This document shows, one piece after another, positions 23,186 to 35,767 of a DNA stretch of 64,000 bases. The first letter of the stretch is position 1, and each line of letters begins with the position of its first letter. Origin of the DNA: Gordionus sp. m RMFG-2023 (Eukaryota; Nematomorpha; Gordioida; Chordodea; Parachordodidae); NCBI RefSeq assembly GCF_954871325.1, contig NC_088776.1, forward strand, positions 52,904,569-52,968,568. The letters are read 5' to 3'. The notes under the pieces were generated by a model. That model searched no databases, was not told where the DNA came from, and saw only the letters and a list, made by a program, of their open reading frames with translations. Both the position numbers and the translations under genes were made by a program.

Positions 23186-24092
23186 AAATGGTCAATCAAA
23201 TGATCCTTCAACTGGTAAATAGATAAATATTTAGAAACCAATAAAATTTATGGCGGAACACAACACCCCAACTAATAGTGTCTTAATATTTTATCAAATA
23301 TTAATCTCCCTAGGAATAATTTCAAAATATTAATAAATCCAATAAGGTAATGTAATGAGGTCGAAATAACAAAATTATTATCATTATTTATATACTTTCT
23401 TCCCTTATTCATTTCTTGAAGGAAACCGTATGAGAACAGGGTCTTTGGATTAAAGAAAATCCAGGATTTAAAATTTTTTTTGAAAAAACGGGCAAATAAT
23501 CTTTTAATAACTCGCACGCACGCGTTTTTATATTAAATCAGATAACGAAATTATAAGTAAACATGAATAAATTTTAGAGAGTGAAAAGCAAACGGTTTAT
23601 TATGGAAAATGATAATATTAAAATCTTAAGTCATGGGAAAAGGGGGGATATCCTTGTTTTTTTACATTATAATAAAAGTTGATTTAAAATGATAAACGTG
23701 ATTTTAAATATTTTTTAATTAGCATTTTTTTTAAAATGTAATGATCGGAACAGAATCTTTTAGAAACAATAATTTTATAACGAAAATTTAAATATTTATG
23801 TGCTGGAAAATAATTTGCGTCAATGTCAAATGAGTGAATGGGAAAGGCTAACCCTAGTTTTTATCCCAAAAAATTTTAATCTCTATCTCTAAGTTGGGAC
23901 TTAAAATTTGAAAGGGCTAAAAACTTGGAGCGTATTTATTTAAAACATTAAGGGTGTGTCAATCGTCCGATTTTAGACCAGCCTATTCAGATTTTGAACT
24001 ATTTCGTTTTGTTTTAGGTGTGTACTTAAATAAACCCTTTCTTTTTATTCTGTTTAGAAGTTATGCAGATGGCTAAACAGACTTCTGCTTAG

Positions 24093-24173
24093 AAGCGGTT
24101 AAGGGGAAGAGGGTTCATTTTCATGAATCGAATAGAAAGAATAAACAAAGCTCAATTGCATATGAATTCCCCA
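24093..24173 (+). CDS. Weak internal exon candidate, unidentified
   Basis: 27 codons in phase 0 between acceptor TTCTGCTTAG and donor GTAAGA. Reads KRLRGRGFIFMNRIERIN, then KAQLHMNSP. Both splice sites are better than most in the window, but no neighbouring exon was joined and no family recognised. May be chance. Confidence 0.2.
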
Positions 24174-24186
24174 GTAAGAAAATATA

Positions 24187-24335
24187 AAAGTGCTCACCAA
24201 AATAATTTTACGTAAGCCTCGAGATATCGTTAATAGAGTCCAAACCTTTCTGTCATCTATGAACCAAATCAACAGGCTTGCATAAATTCCATGGCTAAAA
24301 TATTGGGTTAACCGTAGAGCCGTTTAACAACACTA
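24187..24335. repeat. Family B fragment
   Basis: Carries GTAAGCCTCGAGAT, GTCCAAACCTTTCTG and the right end GAGCCGTTTAACAACACT. The left end is missing, so it is truncated or was replaced. Confidence 0.5.
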
Positions 24336-25199
24336 TACGATGTAATCAAATATTAAGAAATTTAGGTTCAAATAATTAAAGATCCGATTCTCCAAAAAAA
24401 TATGTTGAACAAAGAGGGCCTAGTTTCGCGTAAAAACTTATTTACAAGTGAACTCAGCTTTCGCGTTAAATAGATATCAAAAATCAAGTCAAATCAATAG
24501 GAAAAGCCATGCAATGCAAGTGAAAATATCAAAAAATGAAGCTTTAAAAATGAAAAAAAATATATAAGCCCTTTCAAAATTATTCTTTCAGGCAACTTTT
24601 GAATCGTTAATAGGTGTAAATAATCTCATTTTCAATTTAGGTAATAAAGATTTCTAAAACGTTTTTAAAATCTCATAAAATAAAAATAAAAGTTAACAAA
24701 GAGAAAGAAAAAGACGTGATGAAAAACTAATAAAAAAAACTTTCGAAACGAAAGTTTGAATATTGATACTGTGTATATTAATTCCATTCACCAGCCCAAA
24801 TCTTTATTATTCCATTAAATAATAAAAAATTAATGCCTTTTTTTATAAAAAAAAATAATTTTATGCTCAGAAAATTATCGTAAATTTTTGCGCATAACAA
24901 CATATGAATTATGAAACAGAACTCTCTCGGAGAGATCTGGCCTAAGTTTATTTTTCAACAAAAAATATATTTAAATTTAAAAATTATTATGAATTAGGGC
25001 TGTGCCGATATTTTTAAAAAACTGATCCGATATTTTTATTGTATACATAATTTCATAATATATTAATTAAAGGGCACCAAAATTCAATTTATTTGTATGG
25101 TTTAAAAAAAAATTGAATTATTTTAAAAGATAATGGTAGCTAAAAATTAGATATTATTTTTTGTTTTTAAATTTTCTTTATCTAGTTCCTGTTTAAAAA

Positions 25200-25480
25200 A
25201 GGTCCGAATCCCTCCATCACTCGAATTACTCCTAGTGAATGCCATTTTCAAAATCTAATCTCCTTTCTCGAATTCCTCCACGTTTTCGGTATCCTTCTTT
25301 ATAAACCCCTAATTTTTTTTCCATTTCCAGGTGTCCATCCCTCATTATCATTTTCTATACTCGCAATCCCTAGATATACTTTCACAAAACTCTTTTTTAA
25401 TCAGCTTAACATCCATCTCCTCTAATTTTCTGGCACCTACCATCCCGATCGACATAACAAAGCCAGACCTAGAATAATTT
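25200..25480 (-). other. Purine-rich coding-like remnant, origin unclear
   Basis: On the minus strand one stretch reads MSIGMVGARKLEEMDVKLI, then KKEFCESISRDCEYRK before two stops; the rest is broken. It could be an old LINE or pseudogene fragment; no motif decides. Confidence 0.2.
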
Positions 25481-25945
25481 TATTAGATTACTAAACTTCA
25501 ATTTAAGGAGATGATCATTTATCAGCCGCCAAAACTTCATTTGTCTCCCTTTGTTTCATCTCACAAAAAGGGGAAGTGTTAACAAAAAAACTGAGAAATT
25601 ACAAAATTAAGATGTGAGGGGCCAGAAATAATACATCATTTAAACTCTGGTTTTTTTTCTAGGTTACTCTTTAGCGATGCCATATAAATGATAATGGGTA
25701 TTTCTAAATAAATAAGCATATGTTATATACCAATTTTACCCCTACCCCGACTTGCAAAACTTTTTATACTAATAAATAGGCCTTAATGTTTCGGCTTCAG
25801 GTTCAGTGTAGAGATTTGAATCAATTTTTTACAACTAAAAGATTAACACTTTAATGCCTAACTGTGAAAGTTTGTGTAGGAGTTAGGTTATTTAAAAAAT
25901 AAATCTAATTGCGATACGAAAATATCTGAAGGGATCCTCACTTAC

Positions 25946-26020
25946 ATAATTTTGAGTAAATGTATTGGGTCCCTGCCTCCCCAGCGGCCCTATGTTTCGC
26001 GCGGAATCGTGAAATTTTTC
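25946..26020 (-). CDS. Weak internal exon candidate, unidentified
   Basis: 75 bases between acceptor TTTTGTAG and donor GTAAGT (consensus). The only frame open across it reads KISRFRAKHRAAGEAG, then TQYIYSKL. Phase 2 at the start, one base left at the end. It is on plastin's strand but its phase does not join the EF-hand exon directly and the residues do not resemble a plastin N-terminus. Confidence 0.25.
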
Positions 26021-29000
26021 CTACAAAATTTGTATCACATTTTTATAATAAAATATTCATATATACACACAAAATATTATTTGATGCATAAAATTTAAAA
26101 CAAAAAAAAATAACAATTTATTTTAAAAAAATTAGGCCAAATAACGAGATTCGTGAATTTTATTTTTAAAAAATAGAAAAGTTTATATTTATTCAATAAA
26201 TCTTTAAAAAATATATATATGATTAACTATAAGATCGAATATCAAATCTCTTTTTTTTGAGATCAGAATCTTCCGATTATTCCCTATCATAAAAATAAAT
26301 TTTGATTTATTAGCAAAAAAGGATAAATGCCGCAAAATTTTTTCAAGCTTTTTTTTAAATTATCGATTTGATTGAATAATTTTATTTGAATTAGGAGGGT
26401 TTTTTATTTCTTCATTTTTGTTTTTCTATGTTGATAATATATTTTTTTTAAAAAACTGAAAATTAATAACCTAATTAGGCGTGGTAATAAACAAAATTTG
26501 TTTCGTTTATTAAAAAGGAGCAAAGCATACAAAAGAAAAATATAAGAATGATGAATGATAAATAATGAATTTGATAATCCTTTTTGAAGGAGAATTTAAG
26601 TGTTATTTTGTGTGCGACTTTGATCTAATCGTCAATTTTGCTAATCATCTTTTTTATAAAACTACTTCAACCGAAAGTTTTATCATAACTAAATTATCTT
26701 GCAAAAAAAGATACAAGTTAAATTTGATGCCACTTAAGTTTGGTCGTGAGAACCAGGTTCTTCGATCTAACGGGTAGAAGTACGAATTAATCGCGTAATT
26801 AAATATCGCGTCTTCATAGTTAACATACATAGTCGTAATTCATTTTAATAATCTTCTAGGGGCTTTGGAGTTATTGGCTTAAGAGGTGGTGTCTAGAGGG
26901 CTATGGCCAGAACTCTTCAGTATCTTACGATTCTAATCAAATTTTTTTTTAACCATAATATACGCCTTTAAATAAATGGTCTAACCCTAGCCTCTTCTTT
27001 TTTTTTAAGCTTGGATCTTCCTAAGCATCAATAAATTTCGAGACTAATAAGTTATATGACATTGTCTGATTTGATAGGAATGGTAGGGGGGAAAATAAAT
27101 AATTCCCCGGAATTATTTTCGATAAAAAAAATTTCGTGATTCAGTTGAAAGACCATTTTAAAAAATAATAATTATTACTAAATGAATGAATGCCAGCAAT
27201 TTATTTTATCTACGACCCTAATTTTTAAACATTAGTAGTGGATCCTTTATCAGATATAGCACACACTAGTTATCATCATGTCTTATCCAACCATTTTACT
27301 CGAAAAATAAAATTATAGATTTTTTTAAACACTTTCAATATAGAATAGAAAAAAAATATAAAGATGGTATTTTTATAGAAAAATAACTAGCTTGAAACAG
27401 GGACAAATCCAGTATATCGATTCTTATTCTCTTACAAAATATAGGAATCGGATGCCATTTTTAAAAAAATATGAGTGAACATTGTTTAAAACATTTGTAA
27501 TTTTTTTTTAAAAAAATTTCGCTCAAAAATAAAATCTTTAAAAAATCATAAAATTGAATTCTCTTTCTTTCTATGTTAATTTAATCAAGAAAAAAGTTTT
27601 ACTTATAAAAGATTTAGAATTTCAGGTAAAATTAGATCCAAAAATTCTAGTATGAGCATTTTCAAAAATCTCTGAAGGATTTATTTTTTTTTATTTAGAA
27701 GAGCATTTCATCTGGTTCAAAATGGTGCTCTATTCATTTTTACAAGGTTAATTTCATTGTTAATTTTTGTTTTCATTTATTTGCTGATTAAGAAACGGAA
27801 ACTTTGGGAATCCATTCAAATTGTAAAAAAACTGAAAATAAAACATAAAAAATGGAAATAGAACCTATGAAAATAGAATCTTAGGAAAAAACTGAAAATG
27901 GATATTAGAACCTTATAAAAAACTGAAGATAAAACCTTAAAAAAACTGAAAATAGATTCACATTTTTTGAAACATTTTTAGAGGTCGCTATTTTTTTTTT
28001 AAAAAAAAACATCCACAATTTAAAACATTTTTAGAGAGGGGCGGCGCACTTCATTTTTAATTACGAATTTAGCACAGGCTGGTTAAACTCGTGCTAACCC
28101 TGTGTTATATGTACTAATATAAGTATAATATAAAATATCCAACAATAACATAAAATACAATAATTATTTATAATAAAAAAAATATTGTTATTTTTTAAAA
28201 AAGATTTAAAAACATTATCATTAAGGATAAGATTATAGCATTAATTAAGATGTGATCATAAAAGATATTATATATATTTTTTTATAATTAATATTCAGGT
28301 ATTTGAGGTATGCGGGCAAAAATAAATATTATTAATAAAGGCAAGAATATTGTTAATAAAAATTGCATTAATAAAACTTTCATTCTTTACTTACCTGCCT
28401 TTCTCGTGAATCGAGGTATCAAATATCCCCCCCCCCTTCCACCCCTCAATTTTATTCTAAGAAAAATTGATTGTTTTGAAAAATGTAAGTCAATAGAGTG
28501 AAGTTAAACAATACATAACATGCACATAATAATTATAACTTTTCCCTTAACAAGCCTATTATAAATCTACCATAAATACATATAAATTCACTCTATATTT
28601 TTATGGTTGGTGTAACATGTATGCGAAAAAATTTTTCGCGATTTTTCGGGTAAAAATTATACGAATTTTTTTTTAAATTGAGAAAGGAGCAACATTATTT
28701 ATAATATATTTTTTTGCTAATTTTCCTTTTACACGCACTGAAAATGAGTATAAAAACTTTCAATAATAAATAAATAAGTTTTATTATTGTTATTTATTGT
28801 ATTATTTATCATTATTATCTTATATATATTTTTTCCTAATTCATAATTTCGTAACAAATGAACTTTGATAATATGGAAAAAAAAAATTATATTGCATAGG
28901 CACATTAAAAAAATAAAAATTTCACCTGAGTTTTACCTATGGAAAAATTTTAAATAAAATGTGGAATCATAACAAAAAATAAAATATTATAATTGGCAAT

Positions 29001-29442
29001 TCGATTTTTTAAAAAAAATTTTAAACAATAGTTTAAAAAATATATATGATCAATATTGAGAGATAATGATATTATAAATAGGATACATAATTAAATTATA
29101 TTGGAGAATGAAAATATGTACCTTAAATTAAACTCATACAATGTTTTAGAAGCATTGATTAGGAGAAAAGCGAAATAATTCTTACTTTTCCTATCTATAT
29201 TCTTTCACTAGTTAATTAATAAGACTTCACAAGAAGCACTTAAGGAACGATTATGCATATCACTATTTGTGAATATTCCAAATTTTAAAAGAAAAAGTTT
29301 GACATTTAGGGATGATAAGAATTTATACAATCATTTTTTTTTAAAAAAATTTAAACACATAAAAAACAATAATAAATGTAATATTTTCCGGTATTTTATA
29401 TTTATTAATTATCTTATATATTAACTTTTATATTTTCTACAT
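26021..29442. other. AT-rich intergenic sequence
   Basis: No gene supported. 27790-27960 is a degenerate tandem repeat built on ACTGAAAATA-GAACCTTA. C10 run at 28427-28436. Open frames at 26565 and 28310 are low-complexity. Confidence 0.5.
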
Positions 29443-29613
29443 TATTTCCCCATAATTAAATTAGTTACTAAAGACCTAAAAGTCAATTGAGAATACTCAT
29501 CCTTTCCGGCTATTTGCAATGCCGAAGCATAATACATGTAATACAATCTTTCCATGTTGAAAGAGTAAAGTGTAATAAAAATCGAATAGTTTCCCGGAAA
29601 ACGGATGAGGGCC
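29443..29613 (-). CDS. Unidentified coding-like segment
   Basis: About 57 codons open on the minus strand, reading VALIRFPGNYSIFITLYSFN, MERLYYMYYASALQIAGKDE, YSQLTF before the composition turns random. A GTAAGT overlaps its 5' edge. Aromatic-rich, no signal or known motif. Could be an exon or pseudogene piece; no family recognised. Confidence 0.25.
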
Positions 29614-30309
29614 ACTTACCTCGGTTGGCTAAAATAATTCAACCATAAAATGGATGTTGAAAATGTTGTATATTTTATTCATTGACTAAGTAAGAGGGTA
29701 CCCCCTGAGTTATTTTGGAATTTTAAAATATTATCGGCAATATATTGACGGACTATCGAGTACAACAAATCAGTACTGCTTTACTATATTTTCCGACATA
29801 GAGAGATTAAGTCTTAGAGAAAAAGGTGTTAAATAATCAAACTTCACACTTTCTATTTTTAATCACTTATAATTAACTTCAAAATATTATATTCGCTAAC
29901 TTTTGAAACCTTCGAAAAAGAAGAAATAAGCTTTTTTTTAATATAAAAATAAAAACATGTCCAAAATATAATTCTAAATAATTTCAAAAATTTAACATAC
30001 GATTTCATTAAAATTTTAAAACTTTTCGAAATTTTCACAAAAGATTTTGGACATAGTCTAAAAGAAAAAATAGTAGCGAGTGTTAGGGCTATTCGCCTTT
30101 TGTTTACATAATATATTTGAAAAATATTTATATTTTATCCATTTTTTTTGAAAAAAAATTTATCATTATTACTATATTTTTTTAAGTTAAACAGCCCCCC
30201 CCCTTCCATTTTACAACAAAAGAAAGCAAGTTTTATAAAAAAAATAATAGCTCATCGTTTCCATGCCATTATATACATTATTAAGCTACGAAGTGTATCT
30301 TTTATAGTT

Positions 30310-30560
30310 AGCGTGGTAATAGGCCGTCATAGCTTCGCGACTCCTAAATTACAAACATAATAAAGCTGTGTCATGGTTTCGTGATCACAAGCGAGATGCC
30401 TATATTAAAAATAATACATCTGTGATATAGTTTAACGATCGAATCGCGAGGCCTAAATTTCAAAATAAATACAGCAGCTGCGTTATTGTTCTTGCGATCG
30501 TATCGCGATGTCTAAATTAAATAATATAGCTGCGTCATTGTTTGGCGATCTAATAGCTTT
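30310..30560 (+). repeat. Degenerate minisatellite, about four units of 60-65 bp
   Basis: Units share AGCTGCGTCATTGTT, GCGATC, ATCGCGAGGCCTAAATT and AAATAATA, with many substitutions between units. GC-richer than its surroundings. Confidence 0.6.
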
Positions 30561-30602
30561 AATCATGATTGCGCTAAAAAAATGATGTAATCATTTAATC
30601 AG

Positions 30603-30726
30603 ACTTTCGATAATCCGAGCGCAAAAGAAAAACAAATTAGCAACCAACAGTTATACAAAATGAGCAACTTATTGACTAAAAGTAATTTAAATATCCACGA
30701 AGAATTATTGGAACACTCTATAAGAG
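30603..30726 (+). CDS. Weak internal exon candidate, unidentified
   Basis: 124 bases between AG (TTTAATCAG) and donor GTTAAT. Reads TFDNPSAKEKQISNQQLYKM, SNLLTKSNLNIHEELLEH, SIR. Hydrophilic and protein-like, but the acceptor has no pyrimidine tract and no partner exon was found. Confidence 0.2.
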
Positions 30727-32957
30727 GTTAATCTGCTGGGCAATGCCCGTAAAAAAAATATTTAATGGGCAGGGATAAATTTTTTTAAAATATAAATTTG
30801 ATGAATTCTGATATTTCATAATGGAAGTGATCATCCCTAAAGTACTGTGTTTTTTTAATTTAAAAAACTCCCCAAGATTATAAATATTTGCTTATGTTTC
30901 AGCAGCATATATTTTGGTTTAGGCCTTGTATATAAAAAATTACAATTAAAAAACTAGCCGGTTAATCTTAGTAAAAAATTGATACAGGGCCGGATTGAGT
31001 AAAAAAAATTCGGGACAGGGCTTGGCATGCCATTTACAGAACTATCCAAATTTTAGGATATGTAGGGTTATTATTTCCTCGCATCCGCCGCATAGTGGTG
31101 AAGAATGCAAAAATACAGCATATTTTTTATATTTCGCCGCGAATTCGCGCTAACTATGAATGCAGGGTAATAATTGATAGATTATTGACCACATAATTTT
31201 ATTATAAAAAAAACAAAAATGGGGAATGGGGGGGGGGGTGGATATGGTGATTGGCCAAGGACGCTTAAAGACAATCGATTTAAATGAAAGATTAAAAAAA
31301 AATTATATATATACATAAAATGATTGTGTAAAATGCCTATAAAAAATTTCTTTAATCTTGATATCGAAATGAAAATCAAAAATAAATTATGTCAAACAGC
31401 TTAATGAATAAAAATGAAATGAATTGTATCAATAAATTCCATTAATTTGTCATAATATTATCTTTCTTTTTTTGTATATAAAAAAATTTGAATTAAAAAT
31501 TGAGGTGAGTTTAGCTAATCCGTTCGAATTAAGAATATTATTTCAAAATTTTCAACACAAAATAAAATTTAAAAAAATCGTATAGAAATTGCACACGAAA
31601 AAAAAATGATACACCAAAAAAACTTTTTCATTTTATTTTTAAATTTGGAACCTTGGGAGATTAGAATTTGATGCTAAAATAAACGAGATTCATATGACTC
31701 ACGATACAAAATTTTTTTTCTTGTCCCCAAAGGGGCTGATAACTTTTAAGGTGGTAAATTTTTTTTTAAAGCACAATACATTATGCGATATATTTATTGC
31801 AGGTAATGATGTATAACGTTGAACGACATTATTGACTTATTTTTTGTATTTTTTTATTAAAATACTAGACAACGTTATAAATTATCATTATAATATATTT
31901 TAAAAAAAATTGTTTTCTAGTTATAGGTCTAGATTGGGGAATCGCTTTTTAAACTCGACTAGTTCGAAAGATAGGATCGGTTTTTTTCGAAGCCAATCTA
32001 CATGTTTGCCTCAGGGTATGACGTATACCGGAAGTGACCCCATAATTACGTTAATATATAGTTAAATAAAAATGGGACACAGCATTTTAATAAAATGATG
32101 ACTGACAGCACATATCATTACCCAGAGTCCTTCTTCGGGTCGAGCAGGACCTCAGTAAAAATTTAAATTATTTTGTTATAAATGCCTTTATAAATATTCT
32201 TTCCCTTAAGGATTTATATACAATATTTCCGCTTTCTTAGAAAAAAATAAATAATTGGATTCAGGTCAGATCCATTTATGATAAATAATAAAACGGACCT
32301 GACCGGATATTTAAATCGGTCATATAAAAATATTCTTTTAAAACCGGAAAGAAGCGCGAAAACTGCATTGTAGCAGCCCCATACCAGCCGATTTAAACAA
32401 TCCTTTTTTAAGGCTAAGTTCAAAATTAAAAAAACGATAGGAAAACTTTGGAAACTTACAAAAAAATATATAGGCTTTTTTCTAATATAAAAATAAACAT
32501 GCTATAAGTATAATTCCAGAAAATTTAACATATAATTTCATTCAAATTTTAAAACTTCCTAAGTTTTAAAACAATTATTTTTTTAAAAGAGATTTTTGGA
32601 TTTAATAAAAAAAAAAATTTAAGTTAAATTTAGTAAATAATAATTTTATCCTTTTTTTTTACAAATTTGAACAAAGAATTCTCTAATCATACAAACCGCG
32701 AGAAACCGATATTATTACAATTATTTTTTAAAAAATATAATCTTTTAGAAAATCAAATTTATATTTATAAAATTTTTTGCATCAAATAAATCTATTAATA
32801 AGATTTTAAAAGAAGGGGGAGGGGAGGGGGGTAAATATATTTTTCATCGTTTAGGAATGTGTTGCATTCCATTTATTAATCCTTTTGGTAAAAAAAAACA
32901 GTTTGGGAATAGGTAAAAGAGCTGTTTCGAAATAAATTGCCAAGGCTAAGGTGATTA
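30727..32957. other. Intergenic, repeats only
   Basis: Contains a family D relative (about 31040-31170, with CGCCGCGAATTCGCGC), a G11 run at 31228-31238, and unassigned moderately GC-rich sequence at 31920-32160 with no open frame of note. Confidence 0.45.
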
Positions 32958-33468
32958 ATGTTGTTAAATGGCCTCGATTTAAGCCGATTTTTAAAAATAA
33001 TTAACTCAATAATTTTAGCCAGAAAAAAATTGCCTAATCCTCGAAATCTCGCTAACAGATGTCCAAACTAGTGATCTGCATCGGGCTTAATTTTCAAGCC
33101 CGGCCCGGCCCGAAATTTTTTTTATAAAGTTTTGCCCGTCCCTAATTTATTTAAATATAGAAATTAATTCTTGTAATTACTCAAAATAAACGATATATGT
33201 CATATGGCGTTTATTTTCTATAAATAAAATGACATTTTTATTTTACATAAACATAAAATTGATAAATTTAGATATATTTAAAAAAAATTTAAAACCCGAC
33301 CCGGCCCGAATTTTCTTACGGGCCTACTTTTGCAGATCTCTAGTCGAAACCTTTGTGCCATCTATGAGCAAAATCTTCAGTCCTGCGTAATATTCTTCCG
33401 AATAAAATATTAAGTTTGCCCATTTTTAAAATCGGCTCAAATCAAGCCGTTTAATAACACTAGAGGAT
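32958..33468. mobile_element. Family B element split by a family A insertion
   Basis: Left half ATGTTGTTAAATGG, CGATTTAAGCCGATTTTT to GCTAACAGATGTCCAAAC; right half resumes GTCGAAACCTTTGTGCCATC to GCCGTTTAATAACACT. The two halves restore the family B order when the insert at 33069-33342 is removed. Confidence 0.7.
33069..33342 (+). mobile_element. Family A hAT-like element nested in family B
   Basis: Ends TAGTGATCTGCATCGGGC and, reverse-complemented, TAGAGATCTGCAAAAGTAGG. Target duplication GTCCAAAC/GTCGAAAC (7 of 8). It lies inside the family B element, so family A was active later. No open frame. Confidence 0.75.
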
Positions 33469-33623
33469 TGCTTTGAGCTAAAAAAAACGAAGTTTAAATA
33501 TTAGGTTTAACAGTTTCTCAGTAGGCCAAAATGAATGGATTTACAATAAAATTATTAAGAGAGTAACCAAAAGAAATAAAATCAAAATAGGATAAAATAG
33601 AGAAAGTAATCATTTTGGGCAGT

Positions 33624-33818
33624 TGCGTTGTTAAAAAACCCGATTGAGTCGATTTTTAAAAACGGCCTGAATAGTATTTTAGCCTAATCAATATTATGTA
33701 GCCTAGAGAGTTAGCAAATAAATGTCCAAACCTTTCTGCCATCTATGATCAAATTCTCCAAGCTAACATAATATTATTTTGGCAAATCGCATTTTTTAAC
33801 ATGACTATTGGACACCAT
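33624..33818. repeat. Palindromic element, family B copy
   Basis: GTTGTTAAAAAACCCGATTG at the left, GTCCAAACCTTTCTGCCATC in the middle. The right end is eroded. Confidence 0.5.
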
Positions 33819-34189
33819 GTTTTTTTTATTTATAGGGTTCGGGCCAGCAAAGCGAAAAAAAAATCGATTTTTCCATTAAAAAAATATCTTTGCTATTTTT
33901 TTTATTGAAATTTTTTTTTTGGGACATAATATAAAATATATTATTTACTGTTTTTAGACTTAAATTTAAATTGAGTAAATAAAAACATTTTGGCGTTATT
34001 TCCTTAAAAAAGGGGGGGGGGGGGCTTATTATATATGACGTTAGCCCACTTGCTAAACAAGGACCAAAATTTAAAATGCAATAAGATGCATATACATTAT
34101 AGTATGTATTAATGAAATCATCTGGTCGAGTTCGATCTATTATATAGTCCTTTTAAGGATGGAGCTCCATAGTTGACTTTAGAAAAAAA

Positions 34190-34262
34190 GCATAATCCTT
34201 ACTGGATTCGAGTCCAGAACTATCGGATTGTGATATAGACACTGAACCGACTAGACCACAGA
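34190..34262 (-). repeat. tRNA-like sequence, probably head of a SINE or a tRNA pseudogene
   Basis: On the minus strand TGGTCTAGTCGGTTCAGTG resembles a box A (close to tRNA-Glu), followed at tRNA spacing by GGACTCGAATCC, a box B. The T stem CTGGA/TCCAG pairs, but its loop is one base short. The acceptor stem does not pair well, so a functional tRNA is unlikely. Confidence 0.4.
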
Positions 34263-35267
34263 CACACAACTCAAAAGCGTCAATTTTTTTTGCACATAAG
34301 GATAAAAGTATAACGCTATCTAATATTTCAATAAAATAAATAAAAATCAATAACGTTTAATGCTACACATCATTACCCCAAAAAAATAAAAAATTTGCAT
34401 ATTTGGCAAGTTCCATTTTTTTTGGAAAACATGTGTCTGTGTCCAATTAATGCTTTTGTTTGTATTTAATTTAGTTAAAAATAACTAAATAATTGAAATT
34501 ATATAATTGTATTTCATAAGTATTTTTTTTCTTTTTTTATATTTTATATATGAGTCATAATAAAAATATTTGAACAAATTTTTATTAAAAAAAAAATTTC
34601 AAAAAATAATCAATAAAAAATTTATGTAAAGAAAAGTTAAGTGAGGGTTTTAGATCTAAAGAAAAATTATAAAATAATTTGTAGAAGCATCTATATCAAA
34701 TTTTTAGCATCTAACCAAACCAATACTAATGATATCAGCTGAACGCCAAAAATAATAGAGTATGTTAAAATTCATACCAAATCCACTGAAGATTCCAACC
34801 AGATCCCCTTTGATTTTTTAAAATAATTTGTACGATTATAATATACTTTAACTAATAAAAATATTAAATTATAATTTCTAACTTGGCTTACCTTCCTTGA
34901 TATAAGGGAACCTTTTAAGCATTCTGTTTAATTTTAAATATCTTGACAAATAATTTAGCTAATGATTTAAATTTATTATTTATAAGCATGGAGTTTATAT
35001 AATCAAACCTTAATTAAATGGAAATGAATACTCATCAATCTCTGAAAAATTTTGCAAATGAAGTTATGTTAATTCATAACCATTATTTTGTAAAAATCAA
35101 AAGGGATCATTCAAATTGTGAATGATTTGACATGGAAAGTCCCAGATTAATATCTTTTTATAAATTTATAGCATTATCTTGACTAAATTCTTCTAAATGA
35201 ATGAAGGTATATTATTTTTATAGTATATTTATAAAATTTAAGGTATTGCCCTATAACCAATTACAAG

Positions 35268-35760
35268 GGGCATGACTAAAATACACCCCCCCCAAAACTA
35301 CGTGCCGCCTATCAAAGAAGCTTAATTTAAATTATATTAATACAGAATCTTATTTAGTTTCATAAGATGAATTAGAAAATGTTTTTTTTTATTTTAAAAA
35401 AATGGCAACATAGTAAAAATTTTAAAAAAATTTAGTCAAAAAAGAAGAAATTAAGTAAATTTTCAAAATCTCAATAAGTTATAAATAATTTATAAACTTA
35501 GTACTAACATTTTTTGATTCCTTTTAATAAGTTATATATGATTCTGCATTTATTTTTTATATATTAAGCTACTTTGATCGGGAGCGCATAGTTTAGTCAT
35601 GTAGAAAAATAATTTTTTAAAAATTTTTTATTATGTTAAAAAAACATTTTCTAACTCATCTTATGAAGCTAAATACGATTCTGCAATAATATAATTTAAA
35701 TTAAGCTTCTTTGATAGGGGGCGCATAGTTTTTGGGGGTGTGTATTTAAGTCATGCCCAC
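35268..35760. mobile_element. Long palindromic non-autonomous DNA element, family G
   Basis: Arms GGGCATGACTAAAATACACC and, reverse-complemented, GGGCATGACTTAAATACACA stay alignable for over 100 bases (AGAAGCTTAATTTAAATTAT in both). Flanking TTACAAG (35261-35267 and 35761-35767) is a perfect 7-bp target duplication. A third, shorter copy of the arm sits inside near 35541-35620, so the centre is itself rearranged. Confidence 0.7.
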
Positions 35761-35767
35761 TTACAAG

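Noticed and set aside
35285-35760. Retroelement long terminal repeats as an explanation of the paired arms
   Set aside because: The arms are inverted, not direct, and no reverse transcriptase or gag-like sequence lies between them.
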